From: CAYMRB01 sp964392615
GTDB taxonomy: Bacteria > Planctomycetota > UBA8108
Assembly: GCA_964392615.1 (NCBI GenBank)
Contig: CAYMRB010000036.1
Coordinates: 1-37,498 of the forward strand
Direction of reading: 5' to 3'
Length of the DNA stretch: 37,498 nucleotides
The notes under the pieces are model-generated. The model ran no database searches. It was not told the DNA's origin and saw only the letters and a list, made by a program, of their open reading frames with translations. The position numbers were made by a program, and so were the translations under genes. Each line of letters opens with the position of its first letter. Positions within the stretch are counted from its first letter, which is position 1. Positions 30,772-37,498 of the stretch are shown piece after piece.

Positions 30772-31620
30772 GTGGTGATAGACATATATGCTGGATTCCT
30801 GATTGTAGCGGTATCGGCCTTGGGGTTGTTTTGGATTGGGTCCTATATTGCCAAATCACAATCCACTCCAGTCTTCACAGCGGTCGCGCTCTTGTCCGCG
30901 GGCTTGCTTCTCCTGTACTCCCAATTCCTGATCGACCACTGGCTTCTCGCGTGGATTCTACCGTTCTCGAATGCCATTGTGATCGGTAGCTGGTTTCCCT
31001 TGATCGCTTCCTTTCTGGCGGGGTTGGCCTGGCGAAGAATCCCCGGCGGGCGAGTCCGTAAGTGTCTTTACGTCGTGCCGCTGCTTCTTGTGTCGCTGTA
31101 TAGCTCGTACGGCTTCTTCTTGGAGGCTTTGCCGGCAGGCGGTGACTTCTGGAAAGATGACGTCTGCCTGCAATCTTCGAAGTCCTCCTGTGGGGCAGCA
31201 TGTGCTGCTACTCTGCTCAAGACGCGCGGCATCGAGAGTGGCGAGAAGGAGATGATCAGGCTGTGTTTGACGCGAGAGTCCGGGACGTTGCAGCTCGGCC
31301 TGTATCGTGGGCTCAAATTGAAAACAGCAGGCAGCCAATGGGATGTGGAGATGTTCCAGTGGAACCTCTCAGAGCTGCGTAACAACAAGAGCTGGCCGGT
31401 TATCATACGGGTCATATTGGAAGAGGGAGATGATGTCGACCCGAGATACTATCAAGAATGGGGTTGGGTGCCGGGAGTAGCGCACACTGTCGTGCTGTTC
31501 GGTTTTCGAGACAACGACAAGATAGAAGTCGGAGATCCCGCTGCAGGCCGCGAGCATTGGCATGCGAAATCGCTGGAAGTTCTTTGGGATGGGCGGGGGA
31601 TCAGATTGGTGTCTCGATGA
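30772..31620 (+). CDS. Membrane protein with C39-like cysteine peptidase domain
   Basis: A 282-residue protein. Residues about 5-120 contain four hydrophobic helices (GFLIVAVSALGLFWIGSYI, VFTAVALLSAGLLLLYS, IASFLAGLAWRR, VVPLLLVSLYSSYGFF). Residues about 132-280 resemble a C39-type papain-like peptidase: CLQSSKSSCGAACAATLL with the catalytic cysteine, GVAHTVVLFGF with the histidine, and EVGDPAAGRE with the aspartate. C39 domains usually cleave double-glycine leaders of exported peptides; no such peptide or transporter lies nearby. Start is GTG 30772, or GTG 30775, after AGGATGGA. Codon and base use are clearly less GC-rich than in neighbours, suggesting acquisition by transfer. Confidence 0.72.
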   Translation: MVIDIYAGFLIVAVSALGLFWIGSYIAKSQSTPVFTAVALLSAGLLLLYSQFLIDHWLLAWILPFSNAIVIGSWFPLIASFLAGLAWRRIPGGRVRKCLYVVPLLLVSLYSSYGFFLEALPAGGDFWKDDVCLQSSKSSCGAACAATLLKTRGIESGEKEMIRLCLTRESGTLQLGLYRGLKLKTAGSQWDVEMFQWNLSELRNNKSWPVIIRVILEEGDDVDPRYYQEWGWVPGVAHTVVLFGFRDNDKIEVGDPAAGREHWHAKSLEVLWDGRGIRLVSR

Positions 31621-31672
31621 CTCGGAATCAAGGCGCAGAGGGCGGCATGGGCGGCTCGAGCCCGCCGTACGG

Positions 31673-33262
31673 TCAGGACGCGCAGTGGCTCACCGCGCAG
31701 TCGAGGCGGTCCTCCGTCGGATCGCCGAGGCACTGGACCCCCGGCGGCGGCAGCGGGAATCCGCCGAGGAACTGGTACACGTTGACCAGGTGGCCGTCTG
31801 TCAGGTCCAAGGAGCCGCTGTCGTCGGTGTCGGCCGAGTCCAGGCACATCGGCTCGGCGCCGCCGAGGAACAGGTAGCGGAGGATGGTGATGCTGTCCGA
31901 CACGTCGAGCCGGCCGTCGGCGTTCGCGTCGCCGCGGCGGAAGAAGGGTGGCGTGCACGTGTCGAGCTCGCCGTCGCCGTCGCGGTCCTGGTTACGCGAC
32001 GGCGTGAGCACGAAGACGGCGCCCTCGTCGTCTCCGCGGGGGACAGCCGTCGCGACGAGCTCGTCCTTGCCATCGCGATCGAGGTCGACGTTGAAGACGT
32101 GTGTCAGCGATCGGTGGAGTTCGCGGCTCGTCGCCGTCGTGAACTCGCCCCATCGACCGCCGAAGATCGCCGACACCGAGTTCGGCCACGACAGCACCGC
32201 GAGGTCGACGAAGCCGTCGCGGTCGAAATCGCCCGAGCTCACGAACGCGCCATCGCCGAAGCGCTGATCGAACGCCGCGCGCCGCGTGAATCGGTCCGTT
32301 GCGTCGTCGAGCTCGTAGATCCGCAGCGGATCACCGCCCTGCCCCAGATGGACGACGAGCTCCGCGCGACCATCGCCCTCGAGGTCCGTCGCGTGGAGCG
32401 CGCTGCCCCATCCCACGAAGAACGAATCGTCGAGGGATAACATGTCGAAGTCACCCCCCGGCCGCGCCATGGCGACCGCCATGTACGGCCCGCCGTGACA
32501 GGACGCGCCGCAGCGCGCGAGGAACGCCACGTCGAGGCGTCCGTCTCCGTTGAAGTCCCCAGGGGCCAACCACCAGATCTCGAAGGTGCCGACCCGAACC
32601 TCGTGCGTCGGAACGGCCGGTCCCTCGGCGAACGCGCGCTCGCCGGTGTTCAGGAAGACCCTGACGGTATCGTCGTCATCTGTGCTGACGGCGAGAACGT
32701 CCGGCAGCGCGTCTCCGTTCATATCACCGATGGTCAGCGCTCGGACCTCGACCTCGATCTGGGGCGCCCCCGAGAGCGATGCGACGTCGTTGTCGAACGC
32801 GACGCGGATGCCGTCGTCTGTCGCGAAGACGAGGTCGTCCGTTCCGTCCAGGTCGACATCGGCGACTGCGGGGTAGCGGACGACGAGCTCGCTGAGGTCG
32901 CGCGGTGCGTGAAGCGTGCCGCTGCCCGCGTTTTCGAACAGGACAACTGCGGCGTCCGATCCCGACGTGAGCACGTCGGGAAGGCCGTCACCCGTCAGAT
33001 CGAGGACGGCCGCCCCACGGCCCGAGCGCGGGACGTCGTGGTCGGCAGGCACGCCGTCGTAACGATCGCGGTGAATCAGCGCGTCCGACCGCTCGCATTC
33101 GTCCGGAAGTCCGTTGCGATTGCAGTCCTCCGCCGAGCCGGTGCCGATCTCGCCGTTGTCGTCGACGCCGTTGTCGTTACAGTCAGTCGCGGACATCGGG
33201 GAAGCCGCGAACGTCGCGACCAGCAGACAGAATCCCGCCGACGCATCGAGTCTCGACAGCAT
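31673..33262 (-). CDS. Secreted FG-GAP/VCBS-repeat protein with dockerin-like C-terminus
   Basis: A 529-residue exported protein. Residues 1-25 form a signal peptide ending SATDC. Next comes a Cys/Asp calcium-type segment (DCNDNGVDDNGEIGTGSAED). From about residue 65 to 440 there are FG-GAP/VCBS-like repeats, each with a D-x-D/N-x-D-G calcium loop (LDLTGDGLPDVLTSG, ADVDLDGTDDLVFA, IGDMNGDALPDVLAVS, GDFNGDGRLDVAFLA, VDLDRDGKDELVATA), consistent with an integrin-alpha-like propeller. The C-terminus is dockerin-like: FRRGDANADGRLDVSDSITI followed by LRYLFLGG, then DTDDSGSLDLTDG followed by VNVYQFLGG. It ends with a conserved cysteine-containing tail. In Planctomycetota such tails occur on many exported proteins. 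Start ATG 33262 follows GGGAGGTG. Likely an extracellular calcium-binding adhesin or matrix protein. Confidence 0.85.
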   Translation of the reverse strand: MLSRLDASAGFCLLVATFAASPMSATDCNDNGVDDNGEIGTGSAEDCNRNGLPDECERSDALIHRDRYDGVPADHDVPRSGRGAAVLDLTGDGLPDVLTSGSDAAVVLFENAGSGTLHAPRDLSELVVRYPAVADVDLDGTDDLVFATDDGIRVAFDNDVASLSGAPQIEVEVRALTIGDMNGDALPDVLAVSTDDDDTVRVFLNTGERAFAEGPAVPTHEVRVGTFEIWWLAPGDFNGDGRLDVAFLARCGASCHGGPYMAVAMARPGGDFDMLSLDDSFFVGWGSALHATDLEGDGRAELVVHLGQGGDPLRIYELDDATDRFTRRAAFDQRFGDGAFVSSGDFDRDGFVDLAVLSWPNSVSAIFGGRWGEFTTATSRELHRSLTHVFNVDLDRDGKDELVATAVPRGDDEGAVFVLTPSRNQDRDGDGELDTCTPPFFRRGDANADGRLDVSDSITILRYLFLGGAEPMCLDSADTDDSGSLDLTDGHLVNVYQFLGGFPLPPPGVQCLGDPTEDRLDCAVSHCAS

Positions 33263-33677
33263 GAGAGCACCTCCCTCAAGTGCGGTTTCCGCACCGAGCC
33301 AAGCTCCGTGGCAGCGCCCGTAGTGTGTTGGCTGACAACCGTAGCAGATCGGCGCCTGTCGCGCGAGTTCGCCGGTACGCAACGAGCGCCCTACCCGCAT
33401 CGAACACCGGCGTCGCGAATCGGCTCCGTGGCTGCGCCGGCGTCGCGGGGGCCGTGACCAGCCTTCCGGGCTTCTTGATCACGCGCTACACTGCGGACGT
33501 TCTTTCAGCAGCCGTTCATGAATGCGACTATCGGCGGCGGAAACAAGGGGGACTGTGGATCGCCGGAACAGACTATGGGCCCCAGCGGGAATGGCGGTCG
33601 GGGTCCTACGTGACGGCAACGTCCGTCGGTGCCATTCCCACCGGGTTATCGATGTCGCTAGAACGAGGGACGCACAC
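33263..33677. other. Intergenic region containing an attC relic
   Basis: A 415-bp stretch between the divergent FG-GAP and YjbR-like genes. The left part presumably holds the FG-GAP promoter. The section from about 33421 to 33520 is a decayed attC in plus orientation, described separately. The rest shows no recognisable gene. Confidence 0.5.
33421..33520 (+). other. Solitary decayed attC relic, plus orientation
   Basis: Read on the plus strand, this segment aligns through the centre of the minus-strand attC sites: GCGCCGG, then GGCCGTG, then CTTCCGGGCTT, then CGCGCTACACTGCGGACGTT, then CTTTCAGCAGC correspond in order to the site at 7883-8021 and its relatives. R' would be near GTTCATG (33514-33520). 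The outer L'/R' arm seems deleted, as in the relic at 3302-3400. The orientation is opposite to the main array. Confidence 0.55.
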
Positions 33678-34049
33678 ATGCCAGGAGTGAAAGACCCCAC
33701 CAAGGCCCTGAGAGACGCAGCAGCGGCTCTCCCGAACGTAGTCGAGGGAACATCCTGCAATCAGGCCTCCTACAAGGCGGGGAAGAAGGCGTTCCTGTAC
33801 GTCGGGCCCGGCGCAAAGGGAGTCGGCTACAAGGCCATGTTCAAGCTCGGGGAGTCGTTGGAGGAAGCGAAGGGGCTGGCGAGGAGCGAGCCGGAAGGTT
33901 TCGAAGTGGGTGTCGGCAGCTGGGTCACGACGCGGTTCTCCGCCGAAGAGCCTCTCCCGAAGAAGATCTGGAGTCGTTGGCTCGAGGAATCCTACGCGGC
34001 GGCGACGAAGAGCGGAGGGGCCAAGAAGAAGAGCGCCCGGCGGAAATAG
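33678..34049 (+). CDS. MmcQ/YjbR family protein
   Basis: A 123-residue protein resembling the MmcQ/YjbR family of small double-wing DNA-binding-like proteins. Visible segments are LPNVVEGTSCNQASYKAGKK, AFLYVGPGAKGVGYKAMFKL, and a final WVTTRFSAEEPLPKKIWSRW with a lysine-rich tail. Molecular function in the family is poorly defined. Start ATG 33678 follows GAGGGA. The gene lies about 160 bp after the plus-strand attC relic, in the orientation expected of a cassette following that site, so it may be a stranded cassette gene. It converges on the lipid-kinase gene. Confidence 0.7.
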   Translation: MPGVKDPTKALRDAAAALPNVVEGTSCNQASYKAGKKAFLYVGPGAKGVGYKAMFKLGESLEEAKGLARSEPEGFEVGVGSWVTTRFSAEEPLPKKIWSRWLEESYAAATKSGGAKKKSARRK

Positions 34050-34078
34050 GCGCAGTTGCTGCGTCAGATTCCGTCGGC

Positions 34079-35110
34079 TTATCCCGTGACGATCGCGAAG
34101 CGGCCCGGCAAGACCGTCAGGCGGTAGCGATCGCTCTCGATCCAGATATCGCCGTCGGCGAGAAAGCCGGCCGGCGCCGAGAGCTCGAGCTCGACGGGGC
34201 CTCGCGTCTGGTGGTAGATCACCGTGTCGGCCAGGTCGAGGTGCGTCCCCCGCAGCACGCGTCGGAAGAGGCCGAGGTACGACGCACCGGTGCCCGCGCG
34301 CACGATGCACAGGTCGACGCGCCCGTCGTCGAACTCGGCTCGCGGACAGGGTACGAATCCGCCGCCGAGGGTTCGCTCGTTGCCGACGAAGACCGCGAAT
34401 GCGCGCTCGACGACCGAACGCTCGTCGTCGTCGAGGTCGCGGAAGCGGCAGCGCACCTCGAGCAGCGGATCGCCTGACCACTCGCGCAGCTTCTGGCCGA
34501 CCAATCCGACCAGCGCGAGCAGCACGTAGACGATCGGACCGAGCGGTGCCGCGAGGAAGCGGAAGACGCGGTGGCGTCGCAGCGCGTCGTAGCGCGCTCC
34601 GATCTGCGCCGGAAAGCCGAGCGCACCGGACTGCACGATCAGGCGGTCTCGCCCCGCGGGCGCGCCGCCGGTTTCTCCCGCGTCGCCATGTTCCGCGCCG
34701 TCCTCGACGGCCTGGTAGACGACGCCGTCGATGCGGCGCGTCTCGGAACCCGCGAGCGCGAGCCGCGCGGCCGTCTCCGCGTCGAGCGACAGCCCCAACC
34801 CGCGCGCCAGGTTGTTGCCCGTTCCCGACGGGACAATGCCCAACGGGCGATCGGCCCCTCGCGAGTGGAGCCACGACAGCGCTGCGTTGATCGTGCCGTC
34901 GCCGCCGATCGCGACAACGCGGCCGCTCGGAGCCTCCTGTCGGTCGAGGTCCGTGATCGAGACGAACTCGGCGCGCACCGCCGCTATCGCGTCGCCGGAG
35001 GAATCCGCGGCGCCCGCGTCCTCGGACTCCGCGAGGATTCGCCGGACGACCGCGGCGACGTCGCGGCCGCGTCTCGAGCCCGGGTTGTGGACGATCAGCA
35101 CGTCGGTCAC
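34079..35110 (-). CDS. Diacylglycerol kinase family lipid kinase
   Basis: A 343-residue cytoplasmic or membrane-associated kinase of the DgkB/YegS/sphingosine-kinase-like family, which phosphorylates diacylglycerol or related lipids with ATP. The N-terminal domain shows VLIVHNPGSRRGRDVAAVVR, VVAIGGDGTINAALSWL (glycine-rich ATP loop, GGDGT) and GIVPSGTGNNLARGLGL. The C-terminal beta-sandwich shows FAVFVGNERTLGGGFVPCP, AEFDDGRVDLCIV and ELELSAPAGFLADGDIW, the last being the usual substrate-face loop. GTG 35110 is chosen because homologues begin right at VLIVxNP; ATG 35155 is the alternative. A TACAAT hexamer ends only about eight bases before the GTG, so the mRNA may be leaderless. Confidence 0.88.
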   Translation of the reverse strand: MTDVLIVHNPGSRRGRDVAAVVRRILAESEDAGAADSSGDAIAAVRAEFVSITDLDRQEAPSGRVVAIGGDGTINAALSWLHSRGADRPLGIVPSGTGNNLARGLGLSLDAETAARLALAGSETRRIDGVVYQAVEDGAEHGDAGETGGAPAGRDRLIVQSGALGFPAQIGARYDALRRHRVFRFLAAPLGPIVYVLLALVGLVGQKLREWSGDPLLEVRCRFRDLDDDERSVVERAFAVFVGNERTLGGGFVPCPRAEFDDGRVDLCIVRAGTGASYLGLFRRVLRGTHLDLADTVIYHQTRGPVELELSAPAGFLADGDIWIESDRYRLTVLPGRFAIVTG

Positions 35111-35117
35111 GCGCGGG

Positions 35118-35123
35118 ATTGTA
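35118..35123 (-). promoter_or_regulatory. Possible -10 box for the lipid-kinase gene
   Basis: TACAAT on the minus strand, one mismatch from TATAAT, ending 8 bases upstream of GTG 35110. If used, transcription would start at or next to the GTG. No clear -35 was found. Confidence 0.35.
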
Positions 35124-35164
35124 GCGAGCGGCGCCCCGCGGGACCAGAGGAGCATGCGTCGCGG

Positions 35165-35192
35165 TTGACCGCCCGTCGTGACGATCTATAAT
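35165..35192 (+). promoter_or_regulatory. Near-consensus sigma-70 promoter
   Basis: TTGACC (35165-35170) and a perfect TATAAT (35187-35192) are separated by 16 bp. It lies about 37 bp upstream of the start codon at 35229, which has its own AGGAGG ribosome-binding site. This is the clearest promoter in the window and would drive the two-gene unit downstream. Confidence 0.75.
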
Positions 35193-35228
35193 CCGGGGTC
35201 CATTCCCCCGTGGCCCCAGGAGGCGCCG

Positions 35229-35510
35229 ATGGAGCCGTCTGCCAGCGAATCTGCCGACGTCGCCGCCGAGGTGACCGAGCAGGAAACCGCGTTTCGACTC
35301 GAGAGCATGCGTCGTGCGGACCTGATCGGTCGGCGCGTCAAGGTTTCCGATGGCAGCGAGGGCGAGATCGCCCACGTCGAGTACGAGTCGCCCGAGCGCG
35401 TCGCCCTCGTCAAGATCTGGCCGGAGTCGCCGAGCCCTCTCTCGCGCGTCGGCGTCGATCGCTTGAGCCCGACTCACCTCCCGTACATCGTCGAGCTCCT
35501 CGATCGGTGA
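35229..35510 (+). CDS. Small acidic protein, first gene of a two-gene unit
   Basis: A 93-residue cytoplasmic protein. The first 35 residues are acidic and probably disordered. The rest (LIGRRVKVSDGSEGEIAHVE, VALVKIWPESPSPLSRVGVD) has a KOW/SH3-barrel or PRC-barrel-like strand pattern; that is an impression, not a family hit. Start ATG 35229 is fixed by AGGAGG and by the strong promoter just upstream. Its stop overlaps the GTG start of the next gene (GTGA), so the two are translationally coupled. Confidence 0.65.
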   Translation: MEPSASESADVAAEVTEQETAFRLESMRRADLIGRRVKVSDGSEGEIAHVEYESPERVALVKIWPESPSPLSRVGVDRLSPTHLPYIVELLDR

Positions 35511-36541
35511 GCCGCCGCCGCAAGGACAAGTCGCGAGCGAAGCGGCGCAAGAAGCGCGAAGCCGGCAAGGGCGACAGCCCGGCGTCAGCGGCGCCTGTCG
35601 CGATGGAGGCGTGGAGCGACGACGCGTCGAGCGAGATCACCTACGTGCGGCGGACGCCGAAGCTCGTGCACGTGGCCATGATTCTCGTGGCCCAGGCCGG
35701 CATCCTCGCGATCGCCTATTGGCTCGCTCGTACGGGGTCCCCTCCCGCTCGGCTGCTCTTGCGGGACGTGTTGGCGCGGCCCGGCGAGCAAGTGGAGCTC
35801 GTCGCGTGGCTTGAGGAGGACAGGCCCCCGCTCGTCCAGTCCGCGCACGCGGGCTCGCAGGTGAGCTTTCGTCGCCTCGACGAGGACGACAGGCCCGACG
35901 TCTCGGTCCTCGAAGCGACGATCGGCAGCGACGGATCGGTTCGCGTCTCGCTGACGGCGCCGAACGAAGCCGGTGTCGTTCGCTACGCCGTGACCGTGTC
36001 CTCCGGCGGCGACACGTCTGCGGAGAAGCCGCCCCTCACCGGCGTTCTGACGCTACAGGTCGCGTCGGCCGATCGGCCGTTGGCGGTCGCTACGGTGCTC
36101 CACACGCTGACGAGGAACCTGCACGACCACCACCAGCTTCCCGGCGCCCGGCCGGGTGCGCGTGCGGCGCTTGACGCGCTGGCGTCGAAGGGGCACGACA
36201 TCGTCTACGTCGAGTTCGATCCGCTGCGCAACTCCGAGCGCGTGCGAGCCTGGATCGACCACGCGGGTTTCCCGCGCGGCGCGCTCCTGTTCCCGGCAGA
36301 GAGCCTGTCGGCGGCGGGACCGGGCGAGCGGCGCGCCGCGTTGAGTGCCGTGCTCGAAGCGGTGCGGGCGCGAGGGCGTGTCGCCTGGGGCTTCGCGTAC
36401 ACCAACGCCGCCGTCGACGCGCTGAGCGGGGAAGGCACGACGGTCGTCCAGATCGGTCAGGCGAGCAGCCTGCGACACGGCGGCGGCGTGATTGCCGCGG
36501 TGGATTGGACCAAGGCGCTCGCGGCGCTGCGGCTCGAGTAG
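35507..36541 (+). CDS. Membrane-anchored protein with degenerate HAD/LNS2-like domain
   Basis: A 344-residue protein starting at GTG 35507 (VSRRRKDKSRAKRRKKREAG), very basic at the N-terminus. One membrane helix occurs at about 55-75 (LVHVAMILVAQAGILAIAYW). A beta-sandwich-like region follows at about 85-185 (VELVAWLEEDRPPLVQSAHA, VRVSLTAPNEAGVVRYAVTV). Residues about 195-340 resemble the LNS2/App1-type HAD fold (ALDALASKGHDIVYVEFDPL, then WIDHAGFPRGALLFP). The catalytic DxDGT motif expected at its start reads TVLHT, so both aspartates are missing and phosphatase activity is unlikely. The N-terminus should be cytoplasmic and the rest periplasmic. It is coupled to the small acidic protein upstream. 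Function unknown. Confidence 0.7.
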   Translation: MSRRRKDKSRAKRRKKREAGKGDSPASAAPVAMEAWSDDASSEITYVRRTPKLVHVAMILVAQAGILAIAYWLARTGSPPARLLLRDVLARPGEQVELVAWLEEDRPPLVQSAHAGSQVSFRRLDEDDRPDVSVLEATIGSDGSVRVSLTAPNEAGVVRYAVTVSSGGDTSAEKPPLTGVLTLQVASADRPLAVATVLHTLTRNLHDHHQLPGARPGARAALDALASKGHDIVYVEFDPLRNSERVRAWIDHAGFPRGALLFPAESLSAAGPGERRAALSAVLEAVRARGRVAWGFAYTNAAVDALSGEGTTVVQIGQASSLRHGGGVIAAVDWTKALAALRLE

Positions 36542-36725
36542 CCGCCGGGTCGCTGACGCTTCGCCGGACGATCGCGGGGCCCGCTTCCCCTCGCGGCGAG
36601 CTTGCTTCTCGCTCGCGCGGAGTCGAGAATCCACACTCTTTCGACTTCCGGCGGCGCTTCGCTGTCTCCACGGCGAGCTTGCCGCCGGCTCGGCTTCGAT
36701 CTCACCCTTGTCGACGCGAGGAACC

Positions 36726-37498
36726 ATGCACGGCGAAACGATCGCGAGACGGCGCGCTCCGTCGGTCTTCTTCTCCATCGTCGGAGTCGTCTTCTCTCTT
36801 GTCGTTCTCTCGGCCACACGGGTCGACGCGACGGACTTCGCGACGACGGCGAATCACCTGCGCGAACACATCGCGTATCTGGCCAGCGACGAGCTCGCGG
36901 GTCGCGACAGCGGCGAGGCGGGGCTCGAGGTCGCGGCGGAGTACATCGCCAATCGCTTCCGCTCGTGGGGCCTCGAGCCCGCCGGCGACCACGCCACGTA
37001 CTTTCAGTACTTCACGGTGCCGGGAGGTGCCGGATTCGGCGAGGTGCCGGGTGCGGAGATTCGCGTCGGCGATCGGGCGCAGCGCTGGATTCCGGGCGGC
37101 GACGTCGAGGCTTTCGCGTTCGGCGCGGCGAGCGTCGTCGAGGCGCCGCTCGTGTTCGTCGGCTACGGCATCACGACGAACGAGGCGGACGCGAAGCGCG
37201 GGCTCGAGTACGACGACTACGCGGACGTCGACGTCAACGGCAAGGTCGTCATCGTCCTTCGGTTCACGCCGCAGAGCACAGCGTCGGACAATCCGTTCGG
37301 AGGCCGCCGCAGCCCGCATGCCTCGTTCTCCGCGAAGCTGAAGAACGCACAAGCGCACGGCGCGGCGGGCGTCGTGTTCGTCACCCCCACCGGTCACGAC
37401 GATCCCGACCCGAACCGCATCGCGCACCGCACCGCGCAGAGGCAGCGGCTGCAGCCGGCCCTCGTCGCGCGTCGGGCGGCGGTCGCCCCGCCGCGAGC
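36726..37498 (+). CDS. Exported M28-type aminopeptidase with PA domain (5' part)
   Basis: The first 257 residues of a gene cut by the right edge. Residues 1-36 form a signal peptide with a long basic n-region (MHGETIARRRAPSVFFSIVG). HLREHIAYLASDELAGRDSG followed by EAGLEVAAEYIANRFRSWGL is the characteristic N-terminal segment of secreted M28 zinc aminopeptidases. From about residue 135 a protease-associated (PA) domain begins (EAPLVFVGYGITTNEADAKR, YDDYADVDVNGKVVIVLRF, KLKNAQAHGAAGVVFVTPTG). The zinc-binding catalytic residues lie beyond the window, so activity is inferred from the N-terminal half. Start ATG 36726 follows GAGGAACC. Confidence 0.85.
   Translation, partial: MHGETIARRRAPSVFFSIVGVVFSLVVLSATRVDATDFATTANHLREHIAYLASDELAGRDSGEAGLEVAAEYIANRFRSWGLEPAGDHATYFQYFTVPGGAGFGEVPGAEIRVGDRAQRWIPGGDVEAFAFGAASVVEAPLVFVGYGITTNEADAKRGLEYDDYADVDVNGKVVIVLRFTPQSTASDNPFGGRRSPHASFSAKLKNAQAHGAAGVVFVTPTGHDDPDPNRIAHRTAQRQRLQPALVARRAAVAPPR

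Noticed and set aside
1..37498. tRNA, rRNA or riboswitch
   Set aside because: None recognised by eye on either strand; a covariance-model scan would be needed to exclude small or degenerate ones.

Overview
The window is GC-rich bacterial chromosome, most likely from a member of the Planctomycetota. This rests on gene style, not on a marker gene: a secreted methyltransferase/PQQ-propeller protein, a ThuA domain fused to a DUF1080 (3-keto-disaccharide hydrolase-like) domain, a Tat-exported Gfo/Idh/MocA oxidoreductase, an FG-GAP protein ending in a dockerin-like module, and exported WD40 propellers. No rRNA, tRNA or CRISPR array was recognised.

Layout. 1-1.9 kb: start of the secreted methyltransferase/PQQ protein, a YecH-family small metal-binding protein and a small membrane protein. 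1.95-8.6 kb: the most interesting part, an array of small minus-strand genes separated by repeats of about 130-140 bp. The repeats have the architecture of integron attC recombination sites: R''/L'' and L'/R' arms, an unpaired extra base in one L arm, and conserved centres. No integrase gene is present, so this is a cassette cluster lacking an integrase (CALIN-type). Four attC sites are clear, one more is good, and the rest are decayed. The cargo is mostly unknown: two YceK-like lipoproteins with different C-terminal modules, a WGR-like protein, another lipoprotein, a two-helix membrane protein and several small soluble proteins. The DNA looks visibly AT-richer than its flanks. A further attC relic lies in the other orientation near 33.4-33.5 kb, beside a YjbR-like gene.

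8.7-16 kb: a class V alanine/serine-glyoxylate aminotransferase, a large secreted LamG-GH95 glycosidase (alpha-fucosidase type) and a membrane-anchored patatin-like phospholipase. 16-19.6 kb: a tightly overlapping minus-strand operon for a cobalamin/siderophore-type ABC importer (ATPase, FecCD permease, binding lipoprotein), led by a cysteine-rich C_GCAxxG_C_C-like protein. 19.7-26.6 kb: two tandem exported WD40 paralogues, then a membrane protein translationally coupled to an M48 metallopeptidase.

26.6-30.4 kb: ThuA-DUF1080 divergent from the Gfo/Idh/MocA oxidoreductase, a pair typical of planctomycete carbohydrate catabolism, then a small anchored protein. 30.8-37.5 kb: a lower-GC membrane protein with a C39-like peptidase domain, the FG-GAP/dockerin protein, the YjbR-like gene, a diacylglycerol-kinase-family lipid kinase, a two-gene unit behind a near-consensus sigma-70 promoter, and the start of an exported M28 aminopeptidase cut by the window end. 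Several loci also carry short tandem repeats with a 9-bp period.
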